NCBI GenBank assembly: GCA_020002185.1 | Contig: CM034534.1 | Coordinates: 9,687,492-9,751,491 of the forward strand | Direction of reading: 5' to 3' | DNA from: Paraescarpia echinospica | Taxonomy: Eukaryota; Annelida; Polychaeta; Sabellida; Siboglinidae | DNA: 64,000 bases | Made by a program: the position numbers and the translations under genes | Notes under the pieces: model-generated | What the model saw: the letters and a program-made list of their open reading frames with translations, nothing else | Told to the model about the DNA's origin: nothing | Database searches by the model: none | Shown here: piece after piece, positions 1 through 14,800 of the stretch | Position numbering within the stretch: position 1 is the first letter of the stretch | Layout: every line of letters starts with the position of its first letter

Positions 1-81
1 CTGTATGGTGGCACCTCATTTGAGTGATTTTCGTTTTAAACGACCGAATGCTAGATGTTTTGGTATATGTGCTGATTCTGT

Positions 82-246
82 ATTTACTACGTGTTGCCTA
101 TCTTAGAGTTGCACATGCGTGACGTGTCCAGTTTGTGCGTTCGTCCTCCGCTAGCAGCTTGTGCTATGTATGTCGTATGATAAATCAATAGACACGGACT
201 CAAGCCGTTGCATTCGGGCAGTGCGCGTCTATTGGGGATAATACGG
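82..246. mobile_element. partial copy of a small MITE family
   Basis: Closely related to 40780-40946. It shares the run starting CTACGTGTTGCCTATC and ends AATACGGTA. The left terminal inverted repeat is not visible here. The rest of 1-636 shows nothing I recognise. Confidence 0.6.
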
Positions 247-636
247 TAAGTCTTGAAAGCTTTGTCCTATTGTAAGCTTAACGTATGTACACACAACATG
301 CATGCCTACATGCATACCCCAGTGTACTCATATAGGACTGCATAATCATAATTACTGAAAAATGAAAAACATGCAAATTGTTTGAAACACAATAGAAAAA
401 TGAAACAAACAATGACACATTTGTTAACTAATAGTTGCAGATATAGAAACACTTCAAAAGGTTTTTTAATGTTTTAATTTATTTTAACCTTCTAAGGATA
501 CATCATCATTTAAAACAATAGCCACAAAACCATGCAGGTTCATGATAAACACTAAGAAAGCATCTTTTACACATTTTCTGATGAAATATTTGTCAAGAAT
601 AAGATAGTTTACGAAAAAGATGAGAAGCCATCTTAC

Positions 637-749
637 CCACAATGCTTTCCATAACGAAAACCGACGCTGCCGTCTGAGCATAATAAGCAAGATCAAGGAC
701 ACCTGGCAGAGTGATGATTGGCTGGATGCATGCAGCTGTGTTAGTCTCA
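637..749 (-). CDS. GPAT-like exon 15, last one visible
   Basis: 113 nt between GATACAG| and GTGG|GTAAGA. Encodes PGVLDLAYYAQTAASVFVME, matching SVFELNFYSNGVLHVFIMEA of GPAT1. The rest of the C-terminus must lie at negative coordinates. Confidence 0.8.
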
Positions 750-3700
750 CTGTATCCATGGTAACAGAATGTTTTTGTCAGTTATTATATAAGCACATTG
801 CTGTGATGGACAATAATGCACACAAAGCTGTAATCATGCTCACAAAAACTAACTACAATCGAACTAGCATATGTGTGAAATAATATAGGCTTGTTAACAA
901 TTTTCAGCACCGATCAATCCATTTAAACATAGCACACACTCACCGACTGTTTTTGTATGACATTTGTCTGACAAAACAGAAAAGTGTTTGTACCATTGTA
1001 CAAACACTGAAGCAACACACACAACGCAACATTTGTTGAATGAACACATGACTGACTCACCATGATCCTAGCATTTTATTCGTTTTGTAAAAATGCTGTG
1101 CCCTGATTGGCCAGTAGCCACAAAAAATGTCCACAGTCTTTAAGCAGCACACACTGTACAAAACGTCTCTAGCAGCAATTCGATTTTCGAATCGGATAAA
1201 CACACGATTCGCAACACAAGTCTGGTCCAATCACTTGCTGAGTGTGGTCAAGGACAATATATAAATGTTCTGAGACAATTTTGGCTGGCACTGAAATGGT
1301 TAAACAAACATTCCTGTTTGGATGATATCCTACCTGTGGTCAGTGTGTTGTGTAGCTGGACACTGTTTGACCAGCCCTGGCCCGAGCAGTCGACAGGCGT
1401 GCTCCACCACTGTCTCAGTGCTGCCCGTGAAACCAAGGTCGCGACTGTGTGCAACGACCTCCTTCTTCAGCCAATCAAAGCTGCTCATCAGGTTGGGCAG
1501 TCTCGCCCCCTGGTGACAGGTCAATGCAACACCAGGTAATACTTACTTAAAGTTGCATTCTCATCCATCTTTTAAATATAAAATTTCCAGTGAATCAACA
1601 TGTCCCATACGCTATATATAACTTTCCTCAACTCCACATACACTTTTTTTACATAATATGCAATTTTAAGATAACTTCTGTGGTAATTATGACTGAAATG
1701 CATTGTATTCGTTCTATTAATTGTACTGTATGCTTAACAAATATTTGACACATGAAGATATGTTACATTTGGGGTTCCACTAAGCGTACCGGGGTGTACA
1801 CCCATTTTTTTTGGCTCCCGGGGTTACTTGGTAATCTCAGCAGATGTGACTGGCAAGCGATTTATGCATCCACAGGTGTGAGCAATATGATACTAGAACA
1901 TTACAAAGTCTGCTCAGTTAGGTGGACCATTCAATAATATTTTCATCTCTGAGCTTTGAATCAAGTGTGACATTGGTAAAAATTCAATTACATTCAATAG
2001 TCAAAGTTGGCTTTGGAAATGACTGTGTCAGATGCTGCTAAAATGGGGGTGTTTGCTAATTACAGCAGGTACGCTTAATGGAATGAATACGGTACTCTTG
2101 TTTGACCTCCACCCAGCTCTAGATTGCACTGATGTCAAGTAATGAGTGCCTTGTCACCAACCTGCCTGTACTTGTTCAGCAGTAGGAAGGCAAGGAGATG
2201 GGTACTCATCACAGCCTGGGCATTCATGCAGTCTGAAACACAACCAATGAACTGGAATGTCTATACATTCAAGGAAAACCAATGCATCGCCATTTTTCAA
2301 AGCACTATTCTTGCAGTAGTCAAATGCTATAGATGACATTTGGTTAGTTTTTCAAAGTGCAGAAAGTACATTTTGTTTTATGATATCATGTCATCCCGTA
2401 ACTAACAGACATCGACGCTGGCATAACAAATCCACTCGTTGTATGATGAAACCATATAACTAGTTCGCAGCCTAAATAATAATTTTAGAACAATAATGGT
2501 ACTCTGTAAGAAGAAATTTGCCTTTTTACTGCATTACAAATGGAATTCTCTTTATAGATTGATATTGTTTCCAGCTGACTCCAAAAAAATTACCTTTATT
2601 TGAAACAGAATTGTTAAACAGAATTTACTTTTTTAAACAAAATAGGTATCCCTAAACACCACACATCCACCCCGTAGAACCAACAATACCAAACACAACA
2701 CATCCCCCCATAGAACCAACACGTACCATACACCATGCATCCAGCCCATATAACTAACACATACTATACACAACATATCCACCCAGTATAATCAACACGT
2801 ACCATACATAACACATCCAGCCCGTACAACTAACACATACTATACACAACACATCCACCCAGTTGAACCAACATGCAATATACACAACACATCCACCCCG
2901 TATAACTAACACATACTATACACAACACATCCACCCTGTATAACTAACACATACTATACACAACACATCCACCCCGTATAACTAACACATACTATACACA
3001 ACACATCCACCCCGTATAACTAACACATACTATACACAACACATCCACCCCGTATAACTAACACATACTATACACAACACATCCACTCCATATAACTAAC
3101 ACATACTATACACAACACATCCACCCCGTATAACTAACACATACTATACACAACACATCCACCCCGTATAACTAACACATACTATACACAACACATCCAC
3201 CCATATAACTAACACATACTATACACAACACATCCACCCCGTATAACTAACACATACTATACACAACACATCCACCCCGTATAACTAACACATACTATAC
3301 ACAACACATCCACCCCGTATAACTAACACATACTATACACAACACATCCACCCCGTATAACTAACACATACTATACACAACACATCCACCCCGTATAACT
3401 AACACATACTATACACAACACATCCACCCCGTATAACTAACACATACTATACACAACACATCCACCCCGTATAACTAACACATACTATACACAACACATC
3501 CACCCCGTATAACTAACACATACTATACACAACACATCCACCCCGTATAACTAACACATACTATACACAACACATCCACCCCGTATAACTAACACATACT
3601 ATACACAACACATCCACCCCGTATAACTAACACATACTATACACAACACATCCACTCCATATAACTAACACATACTATACACAACACATCCACCCCGTAT

Positions 3701-6700
3701 AACTAACACATACTATACACAACATATCCACCCAGTATAATCAACACGTACCATACATAACACATCCAGCCCGTACAACTAACACATACTATACACAACA
3801 CATCCACCCAGTTGAACCAACACGCACCATACATAACACATCCACCCCGTATAACTAACACATACTATACACAACACATCCACCCCGTATAACTAACACA
3901 TACTATACACAACACATCCACCCCGTATAACTAACACATACTATACACAACACATCCACCCCGTATAACTAACACATACTATACACAACACATCCACCCC
4001 GTATAAATCACACATACTATACACAACACATCCACTCCATATAACTAACACATACTATACACAACACATCCACTCCATATAACTAACACATACTATACAC
4101 AACACATCCACCCCGTATAAATCACACATACTATACACAACACATCCACTCCATATAACTAACACATACTATACACAACACATCCACCCCGTATAACTAA
4201 CACATACTATACACAACACATCCACCCCGTATAACTAACACATACTATACACAACACATCCACCCCGTATAACTAACACATACTATACACAACACATCCA
4301 CCCTGTATAACTAACACATACTATACACAACACATCCACCCAGTATAATCAACACGTACCATACATAACACATCCAGCCCGTACAACTAACACATACTAT
4401 ACACAACACATCCACCCAGTTGAACCAACACGCACCATACATAACACATCCACCCCGTATAACTAACACATACTATACACAACACATCCACCCCGTATAA
4501 CTAACACATACTATACACAACACATCCACCCCATATAACTAACACATACTATACACAACACATCCACCCCGTATAATACACAACATATCCACCCAGTATA
4601 ATCAACACGTACCATACATAACACATCCAGCCCGTACAACTAACACATACTATACACAACACATCCACCCAGTTGAACCAACACGCACCATACATAACAC
4701 ATCCACCCCATATAACTAACACATACTATACACAACACATCCACCCCGTATAACTAACACATACTATACACAACACATCCACCCCGTATAACTAACACAT
4801 ACTATACACAACACATCCACCCCGTATAACTAACACATACTATACACAACACATCCACCCCGTATAACTAACACATACTATACACAACACATCCACCCCG
4901 TATAACTAACACATACTATACACAACACATACCACATAACACATCCAGTATAACTAACACATACTATACACAACACATCCACCCCGTATAACCAACACAA
5001 TATACACAACACATCCACCCCGTATAACTAACACATACTATACACAACACATCCACCCCGTATAACTAACACATACTATACACAACACATCCACCCCGTA
5101 TAACTAACACATACTATACACAACACATCCACCCCGTATAACTAACACATACTATACACAACACATCCACATAACAACACATACTATACACAACACATCC
5201 ACCCCGTATAACTAACACATACTATACACAACACATCCACCCCGTATAACTAACACATACTATACACAACACATCCACCCCGTATAACTAACACATACTA
5301 TACACAACACATCCACCCCGTATAACTAACACATACTATACACAACACATCCACCCCAGTAGAACCAACACGCACCATACACAACACATCCACTCCGTAG
5401 AACCAACACGTACCATACACAACAGACCCACCCTGTAGAACCAACACGCACCATACACAACACATCTACCCCGTAGAACCTACATGTACCATACACAACA
5501 CAACCATCCCGTACAATCAACACGTACCCTACACAACACACCCACCTCATAGAACCAACACGTACCATACACAACACATCCACCCAGTAGAACCAATACG
5601 TACCATACACAATACACCCACCCTGTAGAACCAACACATACCATACACAACATGTTGAGCAAGGATGGCAGCTGTTTTGACATGTTCATCACTAAGCACA
5701 ACGTCCTCGCTGTCACCAACTTCACAGAGACACATGGCAGTGACGTCCTCATCCTCCAAATCTTCCATCTCTCTGTCCCTCGTCCCTTGAATGTCCCCCG
5801 AATCTATCCTCTCAAAACTGCTGGCCACATGGAGAAATTCCTGGAGCAAGAGAAGTAAATTCCAATATTTCTGTACAACCTCGATTTATGGTCAATTCGG
5901 TAATACAGCCACCCCACAATTAAGGTCACCCTAGAACAGTCCCAAAATATTTTCAAATACACTAAAGTATAAGAAATCAGTCTCGCTAATACGGTCACCT
6001 CGCTGGTCAGGACACTTTCGGCCAGTCCCGAGGATGAAGTTAACACTGAAGTTTTTCTGTACATTTATTACATGAAGCAATAAATAATTTGTTTACAATG
6101 GCGCCATCTGGTGAATTGGTCACCACTCAATTATTTGTTTTTGCACAGGAAAATAAAATGTTCTACTATGGAGCATGTATCGACTGTGGACTGACAGAGC
6201 TGAATGATCTCGTATGTTCGTTAAGTAAAAAACATTATGCGTTTAGAGTTGGTTAAACACCCCCCGTCCCTCGCCGATATATTACGTGGGACTGGCAATT
6301 TTTACGATCCAAACTTGCTGTCGGAGTCAATTTCCACTAACATGTTTCACTCACTACGTGGCGCCACTGTAGCAACGTATTTTCCCTGCAATGGTAACAA
6401 CCAAAACACCACCCTCGGTGTAATGCTTAATGTATTTTAGGACTTTGTGAACTTATACGATCACCTCTATTTCAATTAAATAATGAAGTAACATTTACAA
6501 GTACCCACTCGCAGTAGGAAAGGCTGACAGAAGTCTACCCGCACATTGCTGTGGTTCTGGCGTAGCAGTTTCCACACACACCAGAGAGCGCCAGTGAGGC
6601 TCGGTGCGGCCTCAACTCCTCCCTAAGGGAAAAGATGGCACTTTACATAATTCTCTTGTGGACTATTCTTACCTATTTTATAAAGGTATCAAGAAATAAA

Positions 6701-8849
6701 ATGATGTTTACTACAAGTAAACAATATGATGTTAAAAGGTTATTGTGTATAAACATTATTTATTGCGAGATACTGTGAATAAACATGTTTATGTTTTATG
6801 AGAATGATGTTGTGAATCAACAGTTTCTTGTTATACAGTTATTGTGAATAAACAATGTTATTATACAATTATTACAAATAACCATTATTTATTTTTACAC
6901 GGTAATTTTGAATAAACAATGTTATCATATCACAAATGACAAAATTGATATTAAATGACTCACATGTTTCAGGGGTACATTCCAACAGTTGTACATCAAA
7001 ACAATTCAGGTTCATGCTATTAAACACTGTTTAAAGACTAAATGCAAATCTAAACAGTAAAACTGGTGAAACTGTTTTGATCAGTATCTGTGCAGTAGTT
7101 ACTAACCATCTGTCTGTCAGAGAATGTTCCTTCTGGAAGTTTCTCATAGCTAACACTCACTGGCACAATGAAGACATCTGGCGTAGCTCCTGCAAAACAC
7201 AGCAATGGCAGACTTTTTTCGGCACCATTGTTGTCGTAGCAGATACTCTGACAGATGAGGAGGTCACTGGTAGCATGGGGGTAGCAAATATTAAGTGACA
7301 AAGTAGGCAGTCCTTCTATACAGCCCGGGGTAGTAACCAGAACAGTTTCTGCTGCCTTTTTACAATTCACTGGATCTCATATTAGAAACGTTGTAAATCA
7401 AATATAAATGTCATTTGACGCAAAACATGTCTACAAACTTGCAACAAAGATATTTGTGTCAAACAAAAATAAGACAAACAGGATTTTGAACCAGATTTTG
7501 ATATCAAACACAGGTCACATGATTGTAGAGTGGCAAATTGCTGATGATGATGTAAATGTGTAATATTTCAGTTTATCGGACGAAAATGTAAGCAACTATT
7601 CGTACTAATCATGATTGGAACGTTACTGAGGAGCCCCTTTAGTTCATGAATTTATTGCATTGTGTTCTGCCATATAGCAAGGCTTTTTGAACAAGATCTG
7701 ACAGAAATTGATGGCTTCCACATGCCGTAAAATGTTTGTTCTTTTTTTTAATATCATCAATATGTAACTAAAAACAAGTTTTCTAACAATCTGTTTGTAA
7801 TCCATTGATGAAATAGCATATACTGATTTAGAATATCAACTCCATGCGAACAGTTTCTTTATACTTTTGTGTGAAAATGACACATTTGATTTACGCCAGG
7901 CAGAAACTGTTCCGACAAGTATTCTCACCATCGTAATAGGCAGACACCACCCCAGATAAGACCCCTGCAGTGGGGTGCAGCACCCTACCACTGTTTGACC
8001 TCCGACCTTCGACAGACAATCCCATGTGCTGGTGTCTTCTCAGTAGTTCTTCTATGTACTAAAACACAACAGACAAATATAATTACCCTGGGTACCCGAG
8101 GGGTATGGGCTCTTGTCAGCCAAAATTTCACATATGTAGATGCATGCAGTTAAATTAATTAAGAATGACTAAGTATTATAATCACTATTATTAATGTGTT
8201 TGCATCTGCTTCATCTATAATTTTACCCACCAGTATCAATTTATTTCATGACTTCTGTGGCAAACCTGTGACGAACACATGCTTATTCTAGATTTTGTTT
8301 CTTTTTCACTAAATGATACGATTGAACAAACTGCACAAGAATACTTAGCATGTACCATAACTAAAGATGTAATGGCTTCTTAGATCAAACACACAACACG
8401 AGCCTTTTCATTAAAAAAATAAAATAAAAAGTTTTTAGTCTTTTCCCAGTTTTTCCAAAAATTTTCAAATTTGTTATACATGTTTCAAGTTTAGTTTTTG
8501 ATATTAAAAAAATATTTCTTTCTAGATTTTTTAGATTTATAAATTACTTACAGAGCAGAGAACTGCGTTGTAGACTGCACTGTTGGCCAAAACTGAATCT
8601 GGGCTCGACTCGACAAAGAAAGCCCCGAGCCACTTAAAGATCCGGCTACAAGGAAATAGTAAACTGTGTTAAAGTATGTCCTGTGTAGTGAACATACTGG
8701 GACTGTTGTGAACATTCTGTGGCTTGTGAACATTCTGTGGCTTGTGAACATCTTGTTTGTATGCTGTGAAAATTGTGAGAACAATGCGTGTGTGTTTGTG
8801 TGTGTGTAGATGTGTATATTTACATGGGTGGGTGTGCATATGAACATAC

Positions 8850-8882
<33 letters not shown>

Positions 8883-11800
8883 ATTGTATACTGTGCACAT
8901 ATAACAACATCATGTATGCTACAAATTCAACCAATTTATCTATCAATAAACACATTCTTATAAGAAACTAATCTATGCAAAACTGTGGACAAAACCACTA
9001 GATAAAATGTTACTTCAATTCAAATAAAAATTTTCATCCTCTACAAATTCTGGTTGTCGTCCTCAATGCAACATCAAATGCCATCAAATAACAATCTAGT
9101 TGTGCAGTTTCCCACCAGGTTCACCTGAACATGGAGATGCGAGACTCGCTCCCCAGTGCCACATGTGGCGCCCTCATACCATGACTGACAAGAACGAATG
9201 ACAGAAGGATGTGGTCGAAGTAACTGCGGCGGGTTGGAATAAATACCATCGGCACTTCTCTCTGGAAACACAAAACGTAACCACAGGCTCGATAACACAT
9301 TGAGAGAGGACTCAAATAAATCATGGCTGAGGGTTGTTTGTTTTCTTGAAGGAACAAAAAATTATTGATTTTATCATGAAATCATGCTACTTATTATCCA
9401 CTACACCTGTTCTACTGCCTCAAATAACTAAATGCGTTTTAATAAACTACAAGTTGTTCAATGTAATCTGATCATTATCTGTATGTATCTGTATGAATTT
9501 GTTTTACAGGGACCTTGTTTTTTAAACAGTTTGAGACAACAAACTACCAATGATGCAACAAATATTTACAACAGTGCACACTTTAGCATTTCAAGCTAAT
9601 GTCATAAATTCATTAACTATTATATCTGAAAACTAATTGTTCTATTGTGACAAGTGAATATGAAATAATGTCATATGTAATCAGTTTACACGATGGTAAC
9701 CAGGCAATCTTAGAATAAGCAGACTGTCTGGTTTTGTGGAACATTCCACGGAAAACTCAATACATATATTTCCATTGAACAAAATTCTAGCACGTAATTT
9801 AAGCTGGCCAATGAAGTAGTCTGGCTGAATAAATATAAAACCATTTGATAACAAATGTTATAAAGTTTCAATGTTTTATTTATAAACAAATAGTAAAATG
9901 ACGGTGAATGATGGGACTGTGCTGGTGGACACACCTCTGAAGCCTTCTGTAACATTGTCATCTGCCCACTGTGGACAAGAACAGCAGAGAAGACACAGGC
10001 CAGGAGACGGTGCAGGAGCCACGTGGAAAACCTGCAGACACATCACATTGTCACAGGTGATTGACAGATGACTGACTTGTGATTGACATGTAACTGACAG
10101 GTGATTGACAGGAGACTGACTTGTGATTAACAGGTCATTGACAGGTGACTGACTTATGATTGACAGGTGACTTACTTGTAATTGACCGGTGACCTAGTTG
10201 TGATTGACAAGTGACTGACTTTTGATTTACATGTGACTGACAGGTGACTGACTTGTGATTTACTTGTGATTGACAGTTGACTGACAGGTGACTGACTTGT
10301 GATTGACAGGTGACAGACTTGTGATTGACAGGTGATTCAGAGAAGACCGAAATAATGGCACAAATAGTGTCATCTTCTCACGTACTGTGACACAAATTTT
10401 GTCACCACTTACTTTTATTTGTAATGACAGGTATTTATTAACTATTTTATTTTTGGTTACAGTAATAACTGTGTGCAGTCAGACACCTAAAAATAATCAA
10501 TTTTTCAAGCTTTCCTGATACAATACAAAAAAACTTGTTGTAAATTTGTATGGTGTCCGAGAATATACAGTGTCTTAATAGAATATGTACAATCGTTAAG
10601 GTAATATAATACATCATTGTGAATTGTACATTTCATCTACTCTACTATACTGTGGAAGTATGAGCCTCAAGTGAATGAAAAAATGACATGATCATCATTA
10701 CAAAATAAAGCTTTTACTACCACTTCCTACAACTGATATGTAGGTGGGGCTGATGGATATTTGCACAACTTGTACAGTGCAAATCATAAATTACTAATAC
10801 ACTAAAAATTCAGATGTATTAACACATCAAAATACGACATCACAAACCTATTAAAACAATGAATATTTGGACATGATTTACTATTTGAACAGGAAGAAAT
10901 GCATGAGCAAGTAAAGTACCAGAACATTTCTAAGCAAGAATACATACCTGAACATGTGTATATACTTGAGCATGTACACACTTGAGCAGGTGTACATGCT
11001 GAGCAGGTGTACACACCTGAGCAAGATGACATACCTGAGCAGACGGTCTGATACACGTGCCTTCATCTGCCTGAGCGTGTTTGACACGTAGCGTCTGTGT
11101 TGCCTGAGCGCCGTCCTCACATGGGCAACACACACCGCATCACTCTCCTCCGCATCTGACACAGTGACGCACAGTGTCACCAATCTCTCATATACAGTGA
11201 TATGGACAGTCATAGTGTCAACAATCTTGTCAAATAGCGACATAGACAGTAATACAGATAGTGTCACCATTTTTGTCAAATGCAGTGACACAAATAGTGT
11301 AATTAATTTTCTCATCTGACAGTGAAACAAAGTGTCACCAATCGTATCATACACAGTAACACAAATAGTGTCACCAATATTCTCATATACAGTGACACAA
11401 ACAGTTTCACCAATCTTCTCTTATATCGTGATATAAATACTGTCACCATTTTTACAATATGCAGTAACACAAAGTGTTACCAATCGCTCATATACAGTGA
11501 CATAAATAGTGTCACTAATCACTCATATACAGTGACATGAATAATGTCAACAATCTCTCATATACAGTGACACAAATAGTGTCAACCTAATCTCTCATAT
11601 ACAATGACACAAACTGACAAACAGTGTCACCAGTCTCTCATAGACAATAATATGGACAGTGGTAGTGTCACCAATCTTGTCAAATAGTGACACAGACTTT
11701 GACACAGATAGTGTCACCAATTTTGTCAATAATTACAAAAATAGTGTGACTAATTTCCTCATCTGAAAATGAAACAAATAGTGTCACCAATCTCTCATAT

Positions 11801-14800
11801 ACAGTGACACAGTGTCATCAATGTTATCATATACAGTGATACAAACAGTGTCATCAATCTTATCATATACAGTGACACAAGCAGTGTCACCAATCTTACC
11901 ATACAGTGACACAAACAGTGTCATAAATCTTGTCAACTACAGTGTCACCTCAGATTAATTATATCACTTTTCTGTGGCATTTTAGTTGGAATGAAGATGA
12001 TAATATGTAAACAAATTTACTTTGTAAAAGGAACTGTAAACGTCCTTGGAAAAAGCACATTTGTACATTATCTTGTGAACTATATGGTGAAAGTATCCTA
12101 TAAGACTTACCCAGTTCGCTGTGAATGCTGGTTTCAATCGCTTGCCTTACTCTACAACATAAATATCCTTGGTTATGGAGACAAAATAATTACTATAGCT
12201 ATCTTGTGGTTAGTGGGAGTCTAACTGGTACCGGGTGAACTACATACAATGCAAAACTGGCTGTGCCAAAATCTGAAATATATTGGCAATATTATGATAT
12301 ATAATGGATTGAAAAAGATAATACTGAAGGGGGTCTTCACTGATAACAGCTGAAATGGCTACAGAAAGACATAGATTTTGCAAAATATTATGGGCAGTGG
12401 TTTCCTCAATAGGGAGACCAATTAGAAGAATCATGACATTTGGGAATCACTAGGAATTCCCCATTGACAGAAGTAAAAACTCATGATACTGTGGCAGGCT
12501 AGACTACTCATCATCTAGACATTTTTATTAATAATTGTTTGTTATCATGCACAGTACAGTTAAAAGCAGGATAATTTTGTATTATAAACCACACCCAAGA
12601 AAGATGTTTGGTAGTAAAAGTGACAACAATTTATAAAGTAACCAAATTAAAAAAGGACAAATCTTATCATGAGTCCTAGGGCGCCACAAGCCCCACCTTT
12701 CGCTGCGTCTTGTGGCTGCTGTCACATCAGGATATTTGTAGTTACAGTTATCTCGTAAAAATTGGTAGATGCCAAATGTCTTAGTGGCTCCGTTGCAGTG
12801 TCTGAAATAGAAAATTACAAACATTGAAATAATATCCATAACAATAACTTTAATAAGGTAAACTTGACCAAGGAGCCATTACATTCTTTTTTGTATATCG
12901 ATATCTCCCAATCTTTAAGAATCAAATGTGTATTCATTGGACATCTACCCAAACTCTAAATAACCCTAGCCGTAACCGTAACTAACCCGTAATTCTTGAC
13001 ATCAAGCAACTATGCAGGACAGTAAGGAAATCAAACAAGATTTAGCTGCAAAACATATGATCCGACCAACAAGTATGCCCTCTATAATCCGTCTAGTACA
13101 GATGTCTTTATTTAACACCGGACACATGCACGCATGCTTGTGCGTGCACACATGTGCAAACACACTATTTTCTTTGCAATTATTCAATTCAATCCACCAG
13201 CGCTTTTATATATCTCTATAGTAAAATAATCATGCTTTCAAAATTCAAAAAACAGGATTTTTAATGGTGAACACTTTGAGAGATATTTGACATTACTCGA
13301 TTTACACCCACAAATCAATCTTTTTGTATTATTCAAATTGTATTGATTTAATAAGAAGGTTCCGACTTACATCTGAGTAGAGGATCGCAGTAAGTTTTGC
13401 AGCTGCATTTCTTTAATGCCTTCGTTGTAAAACTCCTCCTGGAGATCACACCAAAAACAAACACAATGTACTTGTAAATATGTATTACAATAACAGAACT
13501 ATTTCTATATATGTTGATGTGAAATTCATGAGGTATTCATCTGTAATGCAATTGCATGTTTATGAATATGTACATATATATATATATTAACATTTCTGTC
13601 TGTTATGCAGTAGTGTATGTGTCACTGAATATAACAGTATATCAACCAAATGAATCAACCCCTTGTGGGTACTATGTCTGTGCCTCAATTTGTTAACATT
13701 CATTTATTGTAATATAACATATTTATAATACGTAAGTTGAAGGAATGCCGTTTATTAAACCTGGGGCAATTGTTGCAATTTTTTAGGGGGACGCAAAAAA
13801 GTCCGGTACATATAATTCTCCTCTACAAATAGTAATTTTGGTTTCTGGTGGTCAGTTAGCACTTAGCAGCTCTGTTCTACGCTGCTACTAAAACTGGGGG
13901 ACAAAGGGACAGAGACAGCAGCGAACTGGTAGACAAAGAACTGCACCACCAGTTTTGTCTGGTGACAAATCCTTTCGTGCATATAAATACTGGTAGTTGG
14001 TTGTTTTATTTTGGTCTTTGACCAAAAAGACATATATTCTGTAGTTTATACGTGTCAATTTATATAGAAAAACATTGTAAATAAATTTTCTGTTTCGATC
14101 AATTTATACAATTCATCTTACTTTTCGGGATTTAATTCCAATTAAATCTGTTTCTGTTTTATTCAATTCCAATTCAATTCCAATTCATCCATTTTTGTGA
14201 TCAATTCAATTCAATTAAGAATTGACCCCAGGTCAGACTGGAACCACTGCTAATCTTACCTTAACTACTACAGACAAGTTCTACCACAATCTACAGTCGC
14301 AATAACAATAATTTTATTATATATTTAAACAATGCCCCAACTGGTTTCCGACAGACAGGTGCTTCTGAGCTTGCATTAATGACAATTACTTTAGATACAA
14401 AATAAGATTATTATCATCATTACCTTTAACCTGCATGTTAAAGGTAATGATGATAATAAATTAATAATAATAATAAGATAACTTCTATTGCGCATAAATC
14501 CTTGGAAACCAAGCTCAGGCGCATCAAAACAAAAGGGTTGGTCAATCTCAAAATCAGTAACTTACCCGGCATGAAGGCATACAAGTACAGCAGCGGCCCA
14601 ACAGAGGGCGCACCTGGGCAATAGATGGCAGCACAGTAGGCATAGACTTGAAGAAGCCAAGACTAGACGATGTCACCAGAGCCTATGGAAAAATAAACAG
14701 GAAACGGTTACCGTAGTTACAAAACATGAAAACAACTGAACATCTGAAACTTGGTTAGAAGGTTGTGTTAAACCTGTTTGTGAATTTCACGGATGTGTTT

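Noticed and set aside
5326..5640. Minus-strand ORFs rich in VGSTGWVCC repeats
   Set aside because: Products of the 38-bp array next to exon 12.
2653..5641. CRISPR array
   Set aside because: The units are contiguous without spacers, and the genome is eukaryotic.
8548..8955. 135-codon minus ORF
   Set aside because: Mostly microsatellite translation; only its last part is the real GPAT exon 8 in frame.
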